Shown piece after piece: positions 34,732 through 43,515 of a DNA stretch of 64,000 bases. Under the pieces are notes generated by a model that searched no databases, was not told the origin of the DNA, and saw nothing but the letters and a program-made list of their open reading frames with translations. The stretch's first letter is position 1. Every line of letters starts with the position of its first letter. The position numbers were made by a program, and so were the translations under genes. The stretch comes from Bradyrhizobium sp. Y36 (GTDB lineage Bacteria; Pseudomonadota; Alphaproteobacteria; Rhizobiales; Xanthobacteraceae). The DNA is taken from NCBI RefSeq assembly GCF_002531575.1, contig NZ_NWTI01000001.1, positions 635,869 to 699,868 of the forward strand. Direction: 5' to 3'.

Positions 34732-35901
34732 TCAGTACGAGCGCGGCATGCCGAGCACATGCTCGGCGACGAAGGAGAGCACCAGGTTGGTCGAGATCGG
34801 CGCCACCTGGTAGAGCCGCGTCTCGCGGAACTTGCGCTCGACGTCGTATTCCTCGGCAAAGCCGAAGCCGCCATGGGTCTGGATGCAGGCGTTGGCCGCC
34901 TCCCAGGATGCATCCGCCGCCAGCATCTTGGCCATGTTGGCCTCGGCGCCGCAGTCGAGCCCGGCCTCGTACTTGCGGGTCGCTTCCTTCACCATCAGCT
35001 CGGCCGCGCGCATCGAGGCGTAGGCTTTCGCGATCGGAAACTGAATGCCCTGGTTCTGGCCGATCGGGCGGCCGAACACGCTGCGCTCCTTGGCGTAGTT
35101 CGTCGCCTTCGCAATGAACCATTTGGCGTCGCCGACGCATTCCGCGGCGATCAGGATGCGCTCGGCATTCATGCCGGAGAGGATGTAGCGGAAACCCTTG
35201 CCTTCCTCGCCGATCAGGTTTTCCGCCGGCACCTTCATGTCGGTAAAGAACACTTCGGTGGTGGCGTGGTTCATCATGGTGCGGATCGGGCGGATCTCGA
35301 GGCCGTTGTTCTTGGCCTCGCGCATGTCGACGATGAAGACGGAGAGGCCGTCGGTGCGCTTCTTGACCTGCTCCTTCGGCGTGGTGCGCGCCAGCAGCAC
35401 CATCAGGTCGGAATGCTCGGCGCGGCTGGTCCAGATCTTCTGGCCGTTTACGATGTAGCTGTCGTTGCCGTCCTTGCGCGCGAAGGTCTTCAGCGAAGAG
35501 GTGTCGGTGCCGCTGGTCGGCTCGGTGACGCCGAACGCCTGCAGGCGCAATTCACCGCTGGCGATCTTCGGCAGGTATTTCGCCTTCTGCTCGGCATTGC
35601 CGTGCCGCAGCACCGTGCCCATCGTGTACATCTGGGCGTGGCAGCCGCCGCCGTTGCAGCCGGCGCGCTGGATCTCTTCCAGGATCGCAGCCGCGGCCGA
35701 CAGTTTCAGCCCGGCGCCGCCATATTCCTCGGGGATCAGCACCGAGAGATAGCCGGCCTGCGTCAACGCATCGACGAAGGCCTTGGGGTAGGCCATCTCG
35801 CGATCGAGCTTGCGCCAGTATTCGCCGGGGAACTGCGCGCACAGCTTGGCGACGGCGTCGCGAATGTCGGCATAATCTTCGATGTGGTGTTCTTCACTCA
35901 T
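34732..35901 (-). CDS. Acyl-CoA dehydrogenase family protein
   Basis: A 389-residue acyl-CoA dehydrogenase and first gene of the operon. FAD and substrate motifs: LQAFGVTEPTSGTDTSSLKT, YIVNGQKIWTSRAEHSD, and the C-terminal ANACIQTHGGFGFAEEYDVE, where a Glu near the QTHGG segment is the usual catalytic base position of related enzymes. It is transcribed away from a LysR-type gene with 125 bases between starts. It oxidises a CoA thioester to the enoyl form, which the MaoC-type hydratase two genes downstream could then hydrate. Confidence 0.92.
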   Translation of the reverse strand: MSEEHHIEDYADIRDAVAKLCAQFPGEYWRKLDREMAYPKAFVDALTQAGYLSVLIPEEYGGAGLKLSAAAAILEEIQRAGCNGGGCHAQMYTMGTVLRHGNAEQKAKYLPKIASGELRLQAFGVTEPTSGTDTSSLKTFARKDGNDSYIVNGQKIWTSRAEHSDLMVLLARTTPKEQVKKRTDGLSVFIVDMREAKNNGLEIRPIRTMMNHATTEVFFTDMKVPAENLIGEEGKGFRYILSGMNAERILIAAECVGDAKWFIAKATNYAKERSVFGRPIGQNQGIQFPIAKAYASMRAAELMVKEATRKYEAGLDCGAEANMAKMLAADASWEAANACIQTHGGFGFAEEYDVERKFRETRLYQVAPISTNLVLSFVAEHVLGMPRSY

Positions 35902-35950
35902 GGCGTTTCCAGTTCTCAGCGGCAGTTAAGATAACGCCGGCCGATCCTCA

Positions 35951-35970
35951 GGCGTTGTGAAAACAACGCC
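35951..35970. promoter_or_regulatory. 20-bp inverted repeat, candidate LysR operator
   Basis: The arms ggcgttgt and acaacgcc are perfect with a 4-base centre (gaaa). It sits in the divergent region between the acyl-CoA dehydrogenase and the LysR gene, the place where LysR-type activators bind. It does not fit the T-N11-A consensus strictly, and no T-run follows, so a terminator is unlikely. Confidence 0.6.
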
Positions 35971-36026
35971 CGCCCCCTATGCTCATTTGTTATAGCGTAT
36001 GGAGTAGCCTTCCAGGATTGGCAAGC

Positions 36027-36947
36027 ATGGATTTCCGGCAGCTCAGGACCTTCAGTTGCGTGGCGGAGCTCGGCAGTCTGAGCAAGGCCTCCGACACGCT
36101 GCGCGTGGCGCAGCCGGCGCTCTCCAGGCAGATCAAGCTGCTGGAACACGAGCTGCGCGCCGAGCTCTTCACCCGCAACGGCCGCGGCATGGTGCTGACC
36201 GAGGCCGGGCGGCTCCTGCTCGCGCGCACCTCCGGCATCGTGCGGCAGATCGACCAGATCCGCGACGACATCCAGTCGTCCCAGGGACCGCCGTCCGGGC
36301 AGGTCGTGCTCGGCCTGGTTCCGACCGTGAGCTGCGTGCTGTCGGCGCGCTTTGCGCGGCGCTGCGTCGAAAAATTTCCCGGCATCTCGCTGCGCATCGT
36401 CGAGAGCTACAGCGGCCACCTGGTCGAATGGCTGCATCGCGGCGAGATGGATCTCGCCATCCTCTACGGTCGCTCCGCCGACCTGCATCTCAACGTGCAG
36501 AGCCTGGGGCGGGACAACATCGTCGCGGTCGGTCCGCGCGGCTGCGGCCTTGCGCGCAGGAAGAGCGTCGATATCGGCTGGCTGCTGCGGCAGCGGCTGG
36601 TGCTGCCCTCTCACTCGCACGGTCTCCGCGCGCTGATCGAGCATGCGGCCGCCCAGCGCAAGATCAAGCTCAACGTCCAGCTCGAAGCGGATTCGTTCCG
36701 CGTGCTGACCAGCCTGGTCGAGGAGGGCCTCGGCTTCGCATTGCTGCCGCCGTCGTCGGTCCACGGCGAGGTCGCGGACGGACGGCTGGAGACCGCCGTC
36801 GTCTCGAAGCCGATGTCGCGCGAGCTCATTTTCGCTTCTCCGATCGACCGCCCGGTCTCGACGGCCTCGCTGGCCGTCACGGCACTTTTGCGCGAGGAGG
36901 TCGCCGCCTGCCGCAGGGACGGCGTGTGGGACATCAAATTGAGTTAG
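36027..36947 (+). CDS. LysR family transcriptional regulator
   Basis: A 306-residue LysR protein: winged HTH at residues 1-60 (MDFRQLRTFSCVAELGSLSK, RVAQPALSRQIKLLEHELRA), linker helix, then the two-lobed effector-binding domain (LGLVPTVSCVLSARFARRCV, GEMDLAILYGRSADLHLNV). It is divergent from the acyl-CoA dehydrogenase/CoA transferase/MaoC operon and is its probable regulator, in the same way as LysR genes beside itaconate-type operons. The start at 36027 is chosen as the usual LysR N-terminus; 16 more codons upstream are open. Confidence 0.93.
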   Translation: MDFRQLRTFSCVAELGSLSKASDTLRVAQPALSRQIKLLEHELRAELFTRNGRGMVLTEAGRLLLARTSGIVRQIDQIRDDIQSSQGPPSGQVVLGLVPTVSCVLSARFARRCVEKFPGISLRIVESYSGHLVEWLHRGEMDLAILYGRSADLHLNVQSLGRDNIVAVGPRGCGLARRKSVDIGWLLRQRLVLPSHSHGLRALIEHAAAQRKIKLNVQLEADSFRVLTSLVEEGLGFALLPPSSVHGEVADGRLETAVVSKPMSRELIFASPIDRPVSTASLAVTALLREEVAACRRDGVWDIKLS

Positions 36948-37041
36948 ATGCCGTGTGGTAGAACAGCCGGCCGCCGCCGTGCCTTCGCATCTGGCGCGAG
37001 CTGTCATGCCCGAATTTTATAGCTGTGCGCGTCATACTCCG

Positions 37042-37157
37042 CTGTCATCGCCCGCGAAGGCGGGCGATCCAGTATTCCAGAGGCCGGCGATGGAGAGTTC
37101 GCTCACACCACATCCGCCGCGGCGTACTGGATGCCCCGCCTTCGCGGGGCATGACAG
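37042..37157. repeat. Intergenic palindromic repeat, family D
   Basis: The arms ctgtcatcgcccgcgaaggc and gccttcgcggggcatgacag enclose atccagta and tactggat. It lies in the convergent junction between the LysR gene and the first P450 gene; the rest of the 251-base gap holds nothing else I can name. Confidence 0.85.
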
Positions 37158-37198
37158 CGAGATTGGTGGTTTGCCCGAGACAGTGGCGGCAGCGCAGC

Positions 37199-38473
37199 CT
37201 ACCCCGGAATCCTCACCGGCAGCGTCTCGTAGCCCTTGATGAAGCTGGAATAGATCCGCTTGGGCTCACCGACCACCTCGATGCGGTCGAAACGCTTCAG
37301 CATCTCCTCCCAGACGATCCGCAATTGCAGCTCGGCGAGGCGCATGCCGACGCAGCGGTGGATGCCGAAGCCGAAGGAGAGGTGGGTGCGCGGGCGCGGC
37401 CGGTCGATGATGAACTCGTTGGGCTTGTCGAACATCTCGTCGTCGCGGTTGCCGGAGACGTACCACATCACGACGCGATCGCCCTTCTTGATCTGCTTGC
37501 CGCCGATCTCGGTGTCGGCAAGCGCCGTGCGCCGCATGTGCGCGAGCGGCGTCTGCCAGCGGATCACCTCGGGCACCATGGAATCGATCAGCTCCGGATT
37601 GGCGCGGAGCTTGTCGTATTGCTCGGGGTTCTCGTTCAGCGCCAGCACCGAGCCGGTCATGGTGTTGCGCGTGGTGTCGTTGCCGCCGACGATGAGCAGG
37701 ATGATGTTGCCCATGAGATTGTCGGGGTCCATGTGGCGCGTGGCGTCGTTATGGGCCATCAGCGACAACAGGTCGTTGCGGGGTGCGGAGTTGACGCGCT
37801 CGTTCCAGAGCTTCGACATATAGGCGTAGCACTCGTCCATCTCGCGGCGGCGCTCTTCGGCGGAGGCGACGATGCCGCTCTTGGGCAGCGCGGTGGAAAC
37901 GTCGGACCAGCGCGTCAGCTTGCGCCGCTCCTCCCAGGGGAAATCGAACAGGGTGGCCAGCATCTGCGTCGTCAGCTCGATCGAGACGCGCTCGACGAAA
38001 TTGAAGGTCTCGTTGCGCGGCAGATTGTCGAGCACGGTCTGCGAGCGCTGGCGGATCAGCTTTGCCAGCTCGTCCAGATGGGTCGGCGTGAACATCGGCG
38101 ACACCGTCTTGCGCTGCGACGAATGCCTGGGCTGGTCCATCGCGATGAAGCTCGGATAGTCGTAGCCTTCCGGCACGTCGCGGATCGAGATGCCGCCGAG
38201 CGTGGAGTCCGAGGAGAAGGTGCCGTGGTTGGTGTCGACATGCATGATGTCGTTGTACTTCACCACCGACCAGTACGGCTCGATTGGCGCGTTGGTGCAA
38301 TAGTGCACCGGCTCTTCGTTGCGAAGCCGCTCGAACCAGGGCCACAGCGTGTCGTCCTGGAACAGCCGGGGCGCGCCGGGGTGGAATTGCGACAGCGGCG
38401 TCGCATAGGCCTCCTCGCGGGCCCTGCGCATGCGTTCGGCCTTGTCCACCTTCACCGGCGCTTGAATGTTCAT
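37199..38473 (-). CDS. Cytochrome P450 (second of a tandem pair)
   Basis: A 424-residue soluble bacterial P450. The I-helix oxygen-binding motif is LIVGGNDTTRNTMTGS, the K-helix ExxR is in VPEVIRWQTPLAHMRR, and the heme-binding loop is FGFGIHRCVGMRLAEL with the Cys ligand near residue 374. It is about as long as the upstream P450 and clearly a paralogue (the same loop and I-helix). No ferredoxin or ferredoxin reductase gene is next to it, so electron donors must come from elsewhere. The pair lies between a LysR gene and a YjgN gene with no obvious pathway partner; substrates such as terpenoids, steroids or fatty acids cannot be separated by eye. Confidence 0.93.
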   Translation of the reverse strand: MNIQAPVKVDKAERMRRAREEAYATPLSQFHPGAPRLFQDDTLWPWFERLRNEEPVHYCTNAPIEPYWSVVKYNDIMHVDTNHGTFSSDSTLGGISIRDVPEGYDYPSFIAMDQPRHSSQRKTVSPMFTPTHLDELAKLIRQRSQTVLDNLPRNETFNFVERVSIELTTQMLATLFDFPWEERRKLTRWSDVSTALPKSGIVASAEERRREMDECYAYMSKLWNERVNSAPRNDLLSLMAHNDATRHMDPDNLMGNIILLIVGGNDTTRNTMTGSVLALNENPEQYDKLRANPELIDSMVPEVIRWQTPLAHMRRTALADTEIGGKQIKKGDRVVMWYVSGNRDDEMFDKPNEFIIDRPRPRTHLSFGFGIHRCVGMRLAELQLRIVWEEMLKRFDRIEVVGEPKRIYSSFIKGYETLPVRIPG

Positions 38474-38502
38474 CGTGGTGGCTCCAGTTGGTTCTCTTCT
38501 TT

Positions 38503-38528
38503 GCCTCTCCCCGCAGGCGGGGAGAGGC
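38503..38528. other. Hairpin between the two P450 genes
   Basis: Perfect 11-bp arms (gcctctccccg / cggggagaggc) with a 4-base loop occupy the centre of the 62-base gap. No T-run follows on the minus strand. It may stabilise or limit the message between the two cistrons; a similar ctcgccccgcttgcggggag element lies near 21200. Confidence 0.6.
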
Positions 38529-38535
38529 AGTTGAT

Positions 38536-39801
38536 CTACGCCGCGATCTTCACCGGCAGCTCTTCCAAACCCTTCACGAAGCTCGAATAGACCCGCTTGG
38601 GTTCGCCGACGACTTCGATATGGTCGAACCGCCTCAGGATCTCTTCCCAGATAATCTTGAGCTGGAGTTCGGCAAGCCGCAGACCGACGCAGCGGTGAAT
38701 GCCGAAGCCGAAGGACAGATGCGTGCGCGGGCGGGCGCGGTCAATGATGAATTCGTAGGGCTTCTCGATCGCCTCCTCGTCGCGGTTGCCCGAGACGTAC
38801 CACATCACGACCTTGTCACCCTTCTTGATCTGCTTGCCGCGGAACTCGAAATCGCTGAGCGCGGTGCGCCGCATATGCGCCAATGGCGTCTGCCAGCGGA
38901 TCACCTCGGGCACGAAGCTGTCGAGCAGGGCCGGGTTCTCGCGCAGCTTGCGATATTGCTCCGGATGCTGGCTCAGCGCGTGGAGCGAGCCCGACATGGT
39001 GTTGCGCGTGGTGTCGTTGCCGCCCACGATCAAAAGCACGAGATTGCCGAGGAAGTTCTTCGCGTCCATGTCGCGCGTGGCAGCGCCGTGCGCCATCATC
39101 GAGAGCAGGTCGCTCTTCGGCGGCTGCGCGATGCGTTCCTTCCAGAGGCGCGCGAAATAGCCGGCGCATTCCGCAAGCTCGGCCTGGCGCTCGTCCTCGG
39201 TCGCGACGAGGCCGTCAGGCCCGGGAATCGTGGTGGCGATGTCCGACCAGCGCGTCAGCTTGCGGCGGTCTTCCCAGGGGAAGTCGAACAGCACCGCCAG
39301 CATCTGCGTGGTCAGCTCGATCGAGACGCGGTCGACCCAGTCGAACACCTCGCCGCGCGGCAGATTGTCCAGGCACTCGGCCGAGCGCTTGCGGATGTTG
39401 AGCGCGAGGTTGTCCAGATGCGTCGGCGTGAACATCGGTGCGACGGTCTTGCGCTGGGCGGCGTGCCGCGGCGGGTCCATCGAAATGAAGCTCTCGCGGC
39501 GCAGATCCGGATCGATGTCGCGGATCGTGATGCCGCCGAGCGAGGAGGCCGAGGAGAACACGGCGTGGTTGGTCTCGATCTCCATGATGTCGTTGTAGCG
39601 CGTCACCGACCAGTACGGCCCGAACATCGAGTCCTTGCAATAGTGCACGGGATCTTCGCGGCGCAGCCGATCGAAATACGGCCAGAACGTATCGGTCCTG
39701 AACAACTCGGGGTCGCCCGGATCGAATTGCTCCAGAGGCAGTGAATTGGCGCGTGCGCGCAACGCGTCGAGCTTGGCCGCGTTCTCGATGGTCCCATGCA
39801 T
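38536..39801 (-). CDS. Cytochrome P450 (first of a tandem pair)
   Basis: A 421-residue P450 with I-helix LIVGGNDTTRNTMSGS, K-helix VPEVIRWQTPLAHMRR and heme loop FGFGIHRCVGLRLAEL (Cys near residue 370). These motifs are almost identical to those of the following P450, so the two come from a tandem duplication. The start MHGTIENAAKLDAL at 39801 is supported by agggag 7 bases ahead and by alignment with the partner's N-terminus; the frame is open for 22 more codons. Transcription probably begins in the 413-base gap upstream, which also holds a family B repeat. Confidence 0.92.
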   Translation of the reverse strand: MHGTIENAAKLDALRARANSLPLEQFDPGDPELFRTDTFWPYFDRLRREDPVHYCKDSMFGPYWSVTRYNDIMEIETNHAVFSSASSLGGITIRDIDPDLRRESFISMDPPRHAAQRKTVAPMFTPTHLDNLALNIRKRSAECLDNLPRGEVFDWVDRVSIELTTQMLAVLFDFPWEDRRKLTRWSDIATTIPGPDGLVATEDERQAELAECAGYFARLWKERIAQPPKSDLLSMMAHGAATRDMDAKNFLGNLVLLIVGGNDTTRNTMSGSLHALSQHPEQYRKLRENPALLDSFVPEVIRWQTPLAHMRRTALSDFEFRGKQIKKGDKVVMWYVSGNRDEEAIEKPYEFIIDRARPRTHLSFGFGIHRCVGLRLAELQLKIIWEEILRRFDHIEVVGEPKRVYSSFVKGLEELPVKIAA

Positions 39802-39937
39802 GACCGCTCTCCCTGGCATCAACCGCGCGTTCTCGTTGAATTCTGCGCTGCGGTATTTGATTTGCAATTACAGCCGGTTGTCTGCGCCGGAGCAAGGGAG
39901 AGTTTTGCCACATCCGGCCCTTGCGAGAGGGGAATGC

Positions 39938-40059
39938 GTAGCCCGGATGGAGCGCAAGCGTAATCCGGGGGTCGAGCCGCAATCGATACTGTCCCGGATT
40001 GCGCGGAGCCTGTCATCGGGCGGCGCTTTGCGCCGACCCGTTGGCTCCATCCGGGCTAC
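39938..40059. repeat. Intergenic palindromic repeat, family B, long variant
   Basis: The ends gtagcccggatggagcgcaa and gttggctccatccgggctac match the other family B copies, but the centre has an extra segment (gcctgtcatcgggcggcgct) of about 35 bases. It lies in the divergent gap 39802-40214 between the P450 pair and yjgN; the rest of the gap must hold both promoters but shows no clear motif or gene. Confidence 0.82.
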
Positions 40060-40214
40060 CGACCTCACAGCGTGATCCCCCGCACACCGTTTGTCGTGAA
40101 ATCGTGCCAGAAACCGTCTGGAATCGAGGTAAATCGAACCCCGCCATCTTGGGGACCGACTAATCTCTGATCTATAGTTTGACCGGATCAAGACCGCATC
40201 CCGAGGTTGCCGCC

Positions 40215-41369
40215 GTGAACGACATGCAATGGACCCCGATCGGCTCCGAGCCGATTCCGCCGCCGCTGCCGCCCACGCGGGTCGATTTTTCCGGCAACCG
40301 CTCCGAATTCCGGAAAATGGTCACCAAGGGTGCCATGCTGGAGCTCGTCACCTTCGGCTTCTACCGGTTCTGGCTCGTCACCGACATCCGCCGGCATCTG
40401 TGGGCGAACACCGCGATCGACGGCGATGCGGCCGAATATACCGGCCGGGCCAAGGAGCTCCTGGTCGGCTTCCTGTTCGCGCTCGCGATCCTGGTGCCGA
40501 TCTACCTCGCCTACTTCCTTGTTGGCATCGAGTTCGAGCGCTGGCAGGGCTTTGCCTCGACGCCGCTGTTTCTCGGCTTCTATGCCTTCGGCCAGTTCGC
40601 GATCTTTCGCGCGCGACGTTACCGGTTGACGCGCACGGTCTGGCGCGGGGTCCGGTTCTGGATGGACGGCTCCGGCTGGGCCTATTCGTTCCGCGCTATG
40701 GCGTGGGGCCTGCTCGTGCTTCTGACGCTCGGCCTGGCACTGCCGTGGCGCGAGGCCGCGCTCGAACGCTACAAGATGCAGCACAGCCATTACGGCGATC
40801 TCTCAGGCGATTTCGAAGGCGACGGCTGGACCTTCTTCAAGCGCGCCTGGTGGCTGTGGCTGCTCAGCCCGATCGCGCTCTTCATCTTCCCGCTGGCGCC
40901 GTTCTTCTATGCCGAGTTCAAGGCGCGCGAGTGGCGCTGGTGGCTCGACGGCATCCGCATCGGCGGCGTCAGCCTGTCCTCCAACCTGCCTCATGACGCC
41001 TTCTACGGCCTGTACTGGAAGGTGATCGGCTGGTGGATGCTGCTCACGATGGCCTTCTCGGCCTATATGGGTGGCGGCGCCTTGCTGCTCGTCCAGCTGA
41101 GCGGCGTTCCGGCCGATCAGATGTTCGGCTCCGACAATGCCGCCAAGAGTATCCCGATGGTGGTGATGATGGTGATCGGCTATTTCGCGCTGGCGCTTGC
41201 GGTCAATATCGTGATGCGCGTCTATCTCCAGCGCGATCTCTGGGCCAAGGTGCTGGAAACCGTCGAGGTGCAAAACATCGCCGCCGCGGCGGATGTGCGC
41301 GGCAGCGGCGAGCTTGCCAGCGCACTCGGCGAAGGTTTTGCCGATGGGCTCGATGTTGCGGGATTCTGA
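40215..41369 (+). CDS. YjgN family (DUF898) membrane protein
   Basis: A 384-residue multi-pass membrane protein of the YjgN/DUF898 family. Helices are visible at GFLFALAILVPIYLAYFLVG, WGLLVLLTLGLALPW, WWLWLLSPIALFIFPLAPFF and MVVMMVIGYFALALAVNIVM, separated by the repeated family pattern of a Trp-rich short loop (REFRKMVTKG, WRGVRFWMDGSGWAYSF). The chosen start is GTG 40215 with gagg 8 bases ahead; ATG 40224 is the alternative. The stop is 3 bases before the M48 peptidase gene, a known pairing. Function is unknown. Confidence 0.9.
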   Translation: MNDMQWTPIGSEPIPPPLPPTRVDFSGNRSEFRKMVTKGAMLELVTFGFYRFWLVTDIRRHLWANTAIDGDAAEYTGRAKELLVGFLFALAILVPIYLAYFLVGIEFERWQGFASTPLFLGFYAFGQFAIFRARRYRLTRTVWRGVRFWMDGSGWAYSFRAMAWGLLVLLTLGLALPWREAALERYKMQHSHYGDLSGDFEGDGWTFFKRAWWLWLLSPIALFIFPLAPFFYAEFKAREWRWWLDGIRIGGVSLSSNLPHDAFYGLYWKVIGWWMLLTMAFSAYMGGGALLLVQLSGVPADQMFGSDNAAKSIPMVVMMVIGYFALALAVNIVMRVYLQRDLWAKVLETVEVQNIAAAADVRGSGELASALGEGFADGLDVAGF

Positions 41370-41372
41370 GTT

Positions 41373-42485
41373 GTGAGTGATGTATTTGCCGAGGCGCCGG
41401 CGCAATCCACCAAGCCAACCATCTTCTTCGACGGGACGTCGAGCCGCCGGCGGCAGGTGACGCTGACGTTCGGTGATGCGCTCGAGATCGCTGAGGAGGG
41501 CGGGGCGCCGGTTCGCTGGGCCTATGCCGACATCCGCCGTGCCGACAGTCCGCCGGGGCTCTTGCGGCTGGCCTGCACCACCGCGCCGCCATTGGCGCGG
41601 CTCGAGATTCGCGACGCGGTGCTGGCGGCCGACGTGACCGCCCGCTGCGTGCGGCTCGACGAGCACCGGACCTCGCGCCGCGGCGTCGCCAAGATCGTCG
41701 GCTGGTCGGTCGCTGCCACCGTTTCCATCGTTTGCGTTGTCTTGTTCGGCGTGCCGCTCGCCGCCGACCGTCTCGCGCCGCTGGTGCCGAAGCCGATCGA
41801 GCGGCGTATCGGGGATGCCTCCGAAGTCCAGGTCAAGGCCATTTTCGGCGGCAAGGCGTGCGAAGATCCTGCCGGCAAGGCTGCGTTCACCAAGCTCGTC
41901 AACCGCCTGCGCGATGCCGCCGGCCTCGACGACGATGCCATGACGGCCGGCGTGCTGCCGACCGCGGTGCCGAATGCGTTCGCGCTGCCCGGCGGCAAGG
42001 TCTATGTGCTGAGGGGCCTGCTCGACAAGGCGCAAAACCCCGACGAGCTCGCCGGCATCCTCGCCCACGAGCTCGGCCATCTCAAGCATTACGACAACAT
42101 GCGCGGCCTGATCTACAACGGGGGCACCTCGTTCCTGATCGGCCTGTTGTTCGGCGACGTCACCGGCTCATCCGCCGTGATCTTCGCCTCGCGCAGCGTG
42201 GTCGAGGCGTCGTATTCGCGCGAGGCCGAGACCGCCGCAGACACCTTCGCGATCGAGGTCATGCACAAGCTCGGCCGCTCGCCGAAGCCCGCTTTTGAGC
42301 TGATGTACCGCATCACCGGCAAGGAAGGCGGCTCGACGCTCACGACGATCCTCGCCAGCCACCCGCTCACCGAAGACCGTCTCGCCCGCATGACCAGGGA
42401 AGACCGCCCCGCGAGCGGCCCTCCGCTGCTGACGGACAAGGAGTGGCAGTCGCTGAAGCTGATCTGCGGCAGCGGGAAGATCTGA
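41373..42485 (+). CDS. M48 family metallopeptidase
   Basis: A 370-residue membrane-anchored zinc protease. A cytoplasmic N-terminal region precedes a TM helix near residues 112-130 (GWSVAATVSIVCVVLFGVPL). The catalytic HExxH is in ILAHELGHLKHYDN (about residues 230-240) and the third zinc ligand Glu in YSREAETAADTFAIEVM. It starts with GTG 41373, 3 bases after the YjgN stop, so the two are co-translated. M48 enzymes such as HtpX or BepA degrade misfolded membrane or outer-membrane proteins; the target is unknown here. Confidence 0.92.
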   Translation: MSDVFAEAPAQSTKPTIFFDGTSSRRRQVTLTFGDALEIAEEGGAPVRWAYADIRRADSPPGLLRLACTTAPPLARLEIRDAVLAADVTARCVRLDEHRTSRRGVAKIVGWSVAATVSIVCVVLFGVPLAADRLAPLVPKPIERRIGDASEVQVKAIFGGKACEDPAGKAAFTKLVNRLRDAAGLDDDAMTAGVLPTAVPNAFALPGGKVYVLRGLLDKAQNPDELAGILAHELGHLKHYDNMRGLIYNGGTSFLIGLLFGDVTGSSAVIFASRSVVEASYSREAETAADTFAIEVMHKLGRSPKPAFELMYRITGKEGGSTLTTILASHPLTEDRLARMTREDRPASGPPLLTDKEWQSLKLICGSGKI

Positions 42486-42517
42486 AGCCGTGCGTGGCGG
42501 GTAGTGCGCACGCGGCC

Positions 42518-42648
42518 ATCCTTCGAGACGCCCGCTTTGCGGGCTCCTCAGGATGAGGATTGAGTGCGTGGTATCAGTCTTCACAGGCAAGACTGTCACT
42601 CAGCCTCATCCTGAGGAGACCGCGGAGCGGTCGTCTCGAAGGACGAGG
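42518..42648. repeat. Intergenic palindromic repeat, family G
   Basis: The left half catccttcgagacgcccgc with gggctcctcaggatgagg pairs with cctcatcctgaggagacc and cgtctcgaaggacgag on the right. It fills the convergent junction between the peptidase and upp genes. Confidence 0.82.
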
Positions 42649-42673
42649 CGCGCGCTCAGACCCCGCCGAGCTT

Positions 42674-43303
42674 CTACCGCGTCCCGTAGGCGCGGTCGCC
42701 GGCATCGCCGAGGCCGGGCACGATGAAGCCGGTCTCGTCGAGACCTTCGTCCACGGCCGCGGTCCAGATCGGCACGTCCGGATGCAGGCCGCGCAGACGT
42801 TCGAGTCCTTCCGGAGCCGCGATCAGGCAGGCGAGGCGGATGTCCTTTGCGCCACGCTCCTTCAGCCGGTCGATGGCGGCCACCGCCGTGTTGGCGGTCG
42901 CAACCACGGGCGTCACCACGATCGCGAGGCGCTCGCTGAGGTCGGAGGGCGATTTGAAGAAATATTCGACGGCGGCAAAGCTGTGCGGCTCGCGGTAGAG
43001 CCCGATATGGGCGACACGCGCGGTCGGCACCAGATCCATCATGCCGTCGACGAAGGTGGTGCCGGCGCGCAGCATCGGCACGAACACCAGCTTCTTGCCG
43101 GCGATCTTGGCCGAGTGCATCGTCGCCAGCGGCGTCTCGATCACGGTGTCCGCGAGCGGCAGATCGCGCGTCACCTCGTAGCAGAGCAGCATGCCGATCT
43201 CCTTGATCAGCTCCCTGAACGATTTTGTCGAGATGGACTTGTCCCGCACCAGCGTCAGCTTGTGCTGCACCAGCGGATGATCGACGATCGTGACGCCTTC
43301 CAT
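42674..43303 (-). CDS. upp: Uracil phosphoribosyltransferase
   Basis: A 209-residue UPRTase, exactly the usual length. The uracil-binding and PRPP motifs are in place: [20 protein letters not shown] (PRPP loop region, here with an altered A-T-A-N-T segment where many enzymes have an A-T-G-[GN]-[ST] segment), [11 protein letters not shown] and the C-terminal [11 protein letters not shown]. It makes UMP from uracil and PRPP. It is the last gene of the minus-strand set urc1-urc4-upp, separated from urc4 by a 190-bp repeat. In the URC pathway uracil is thought to enter as UMP, so this gene may serve breakdown rather than only salvage. The start at 43303 is preferred over 43330. Confidence 0.93.
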   Translation of the reverse strand: MEGVTIVDHPLVQHKLTLVRDKSISTKSFRELIKEIGMLLCYEVTRDLPLADTVIETPLATMHSAKIAGKKLVFVPMLRAGTTFVDGMMDLVPTARVAHIGLYREPHSFAAVEYFFKSPSDLSERLAIVVTPVVATANTAVAAIDRLKERGAKDIRLACLIAAPEGLERLRGLHPDVPIWTAAVDEGLDETGFIVPGLGDAGDRAYGTR

Positions 43304-43323
43304 GATGAGAAACCTTTCTTTCT

Positions 43324-43513
43324 TCTCCACTTGCGGGAGAAGGTGGCATAGGCGGCCTCAGGCCGCCGTTCTTAAGAACGCCGAAGCTTAGCTTCGGCTA
43401 CGGCGCCGGATGAGGGGTCGTCTCCGCGAACTCCATTGAGAGACGGGCTCGCGGAGAGAACCCCTCACCCGGCTTCGCTGTCGCGAAGCCACCCTCTTCC
43501 ACAAGGGGAGAGG
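43324..43513. repeat. Large intergenic palindromic repeat, family I
   Basis: The ends are ctccacttgcgggagaaggt and accctcttccacaaggggag; inner arms include ggatgaggggtcgtctccgc and a complementary gcggagagaacccctcaccc. A small perfect hairpin ccgaagcttagcttcgg lies inside. It separates urc4 from upp and is the only copy in the window. Confidence 0.75.
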
Positions 43514-43515
43514 TT

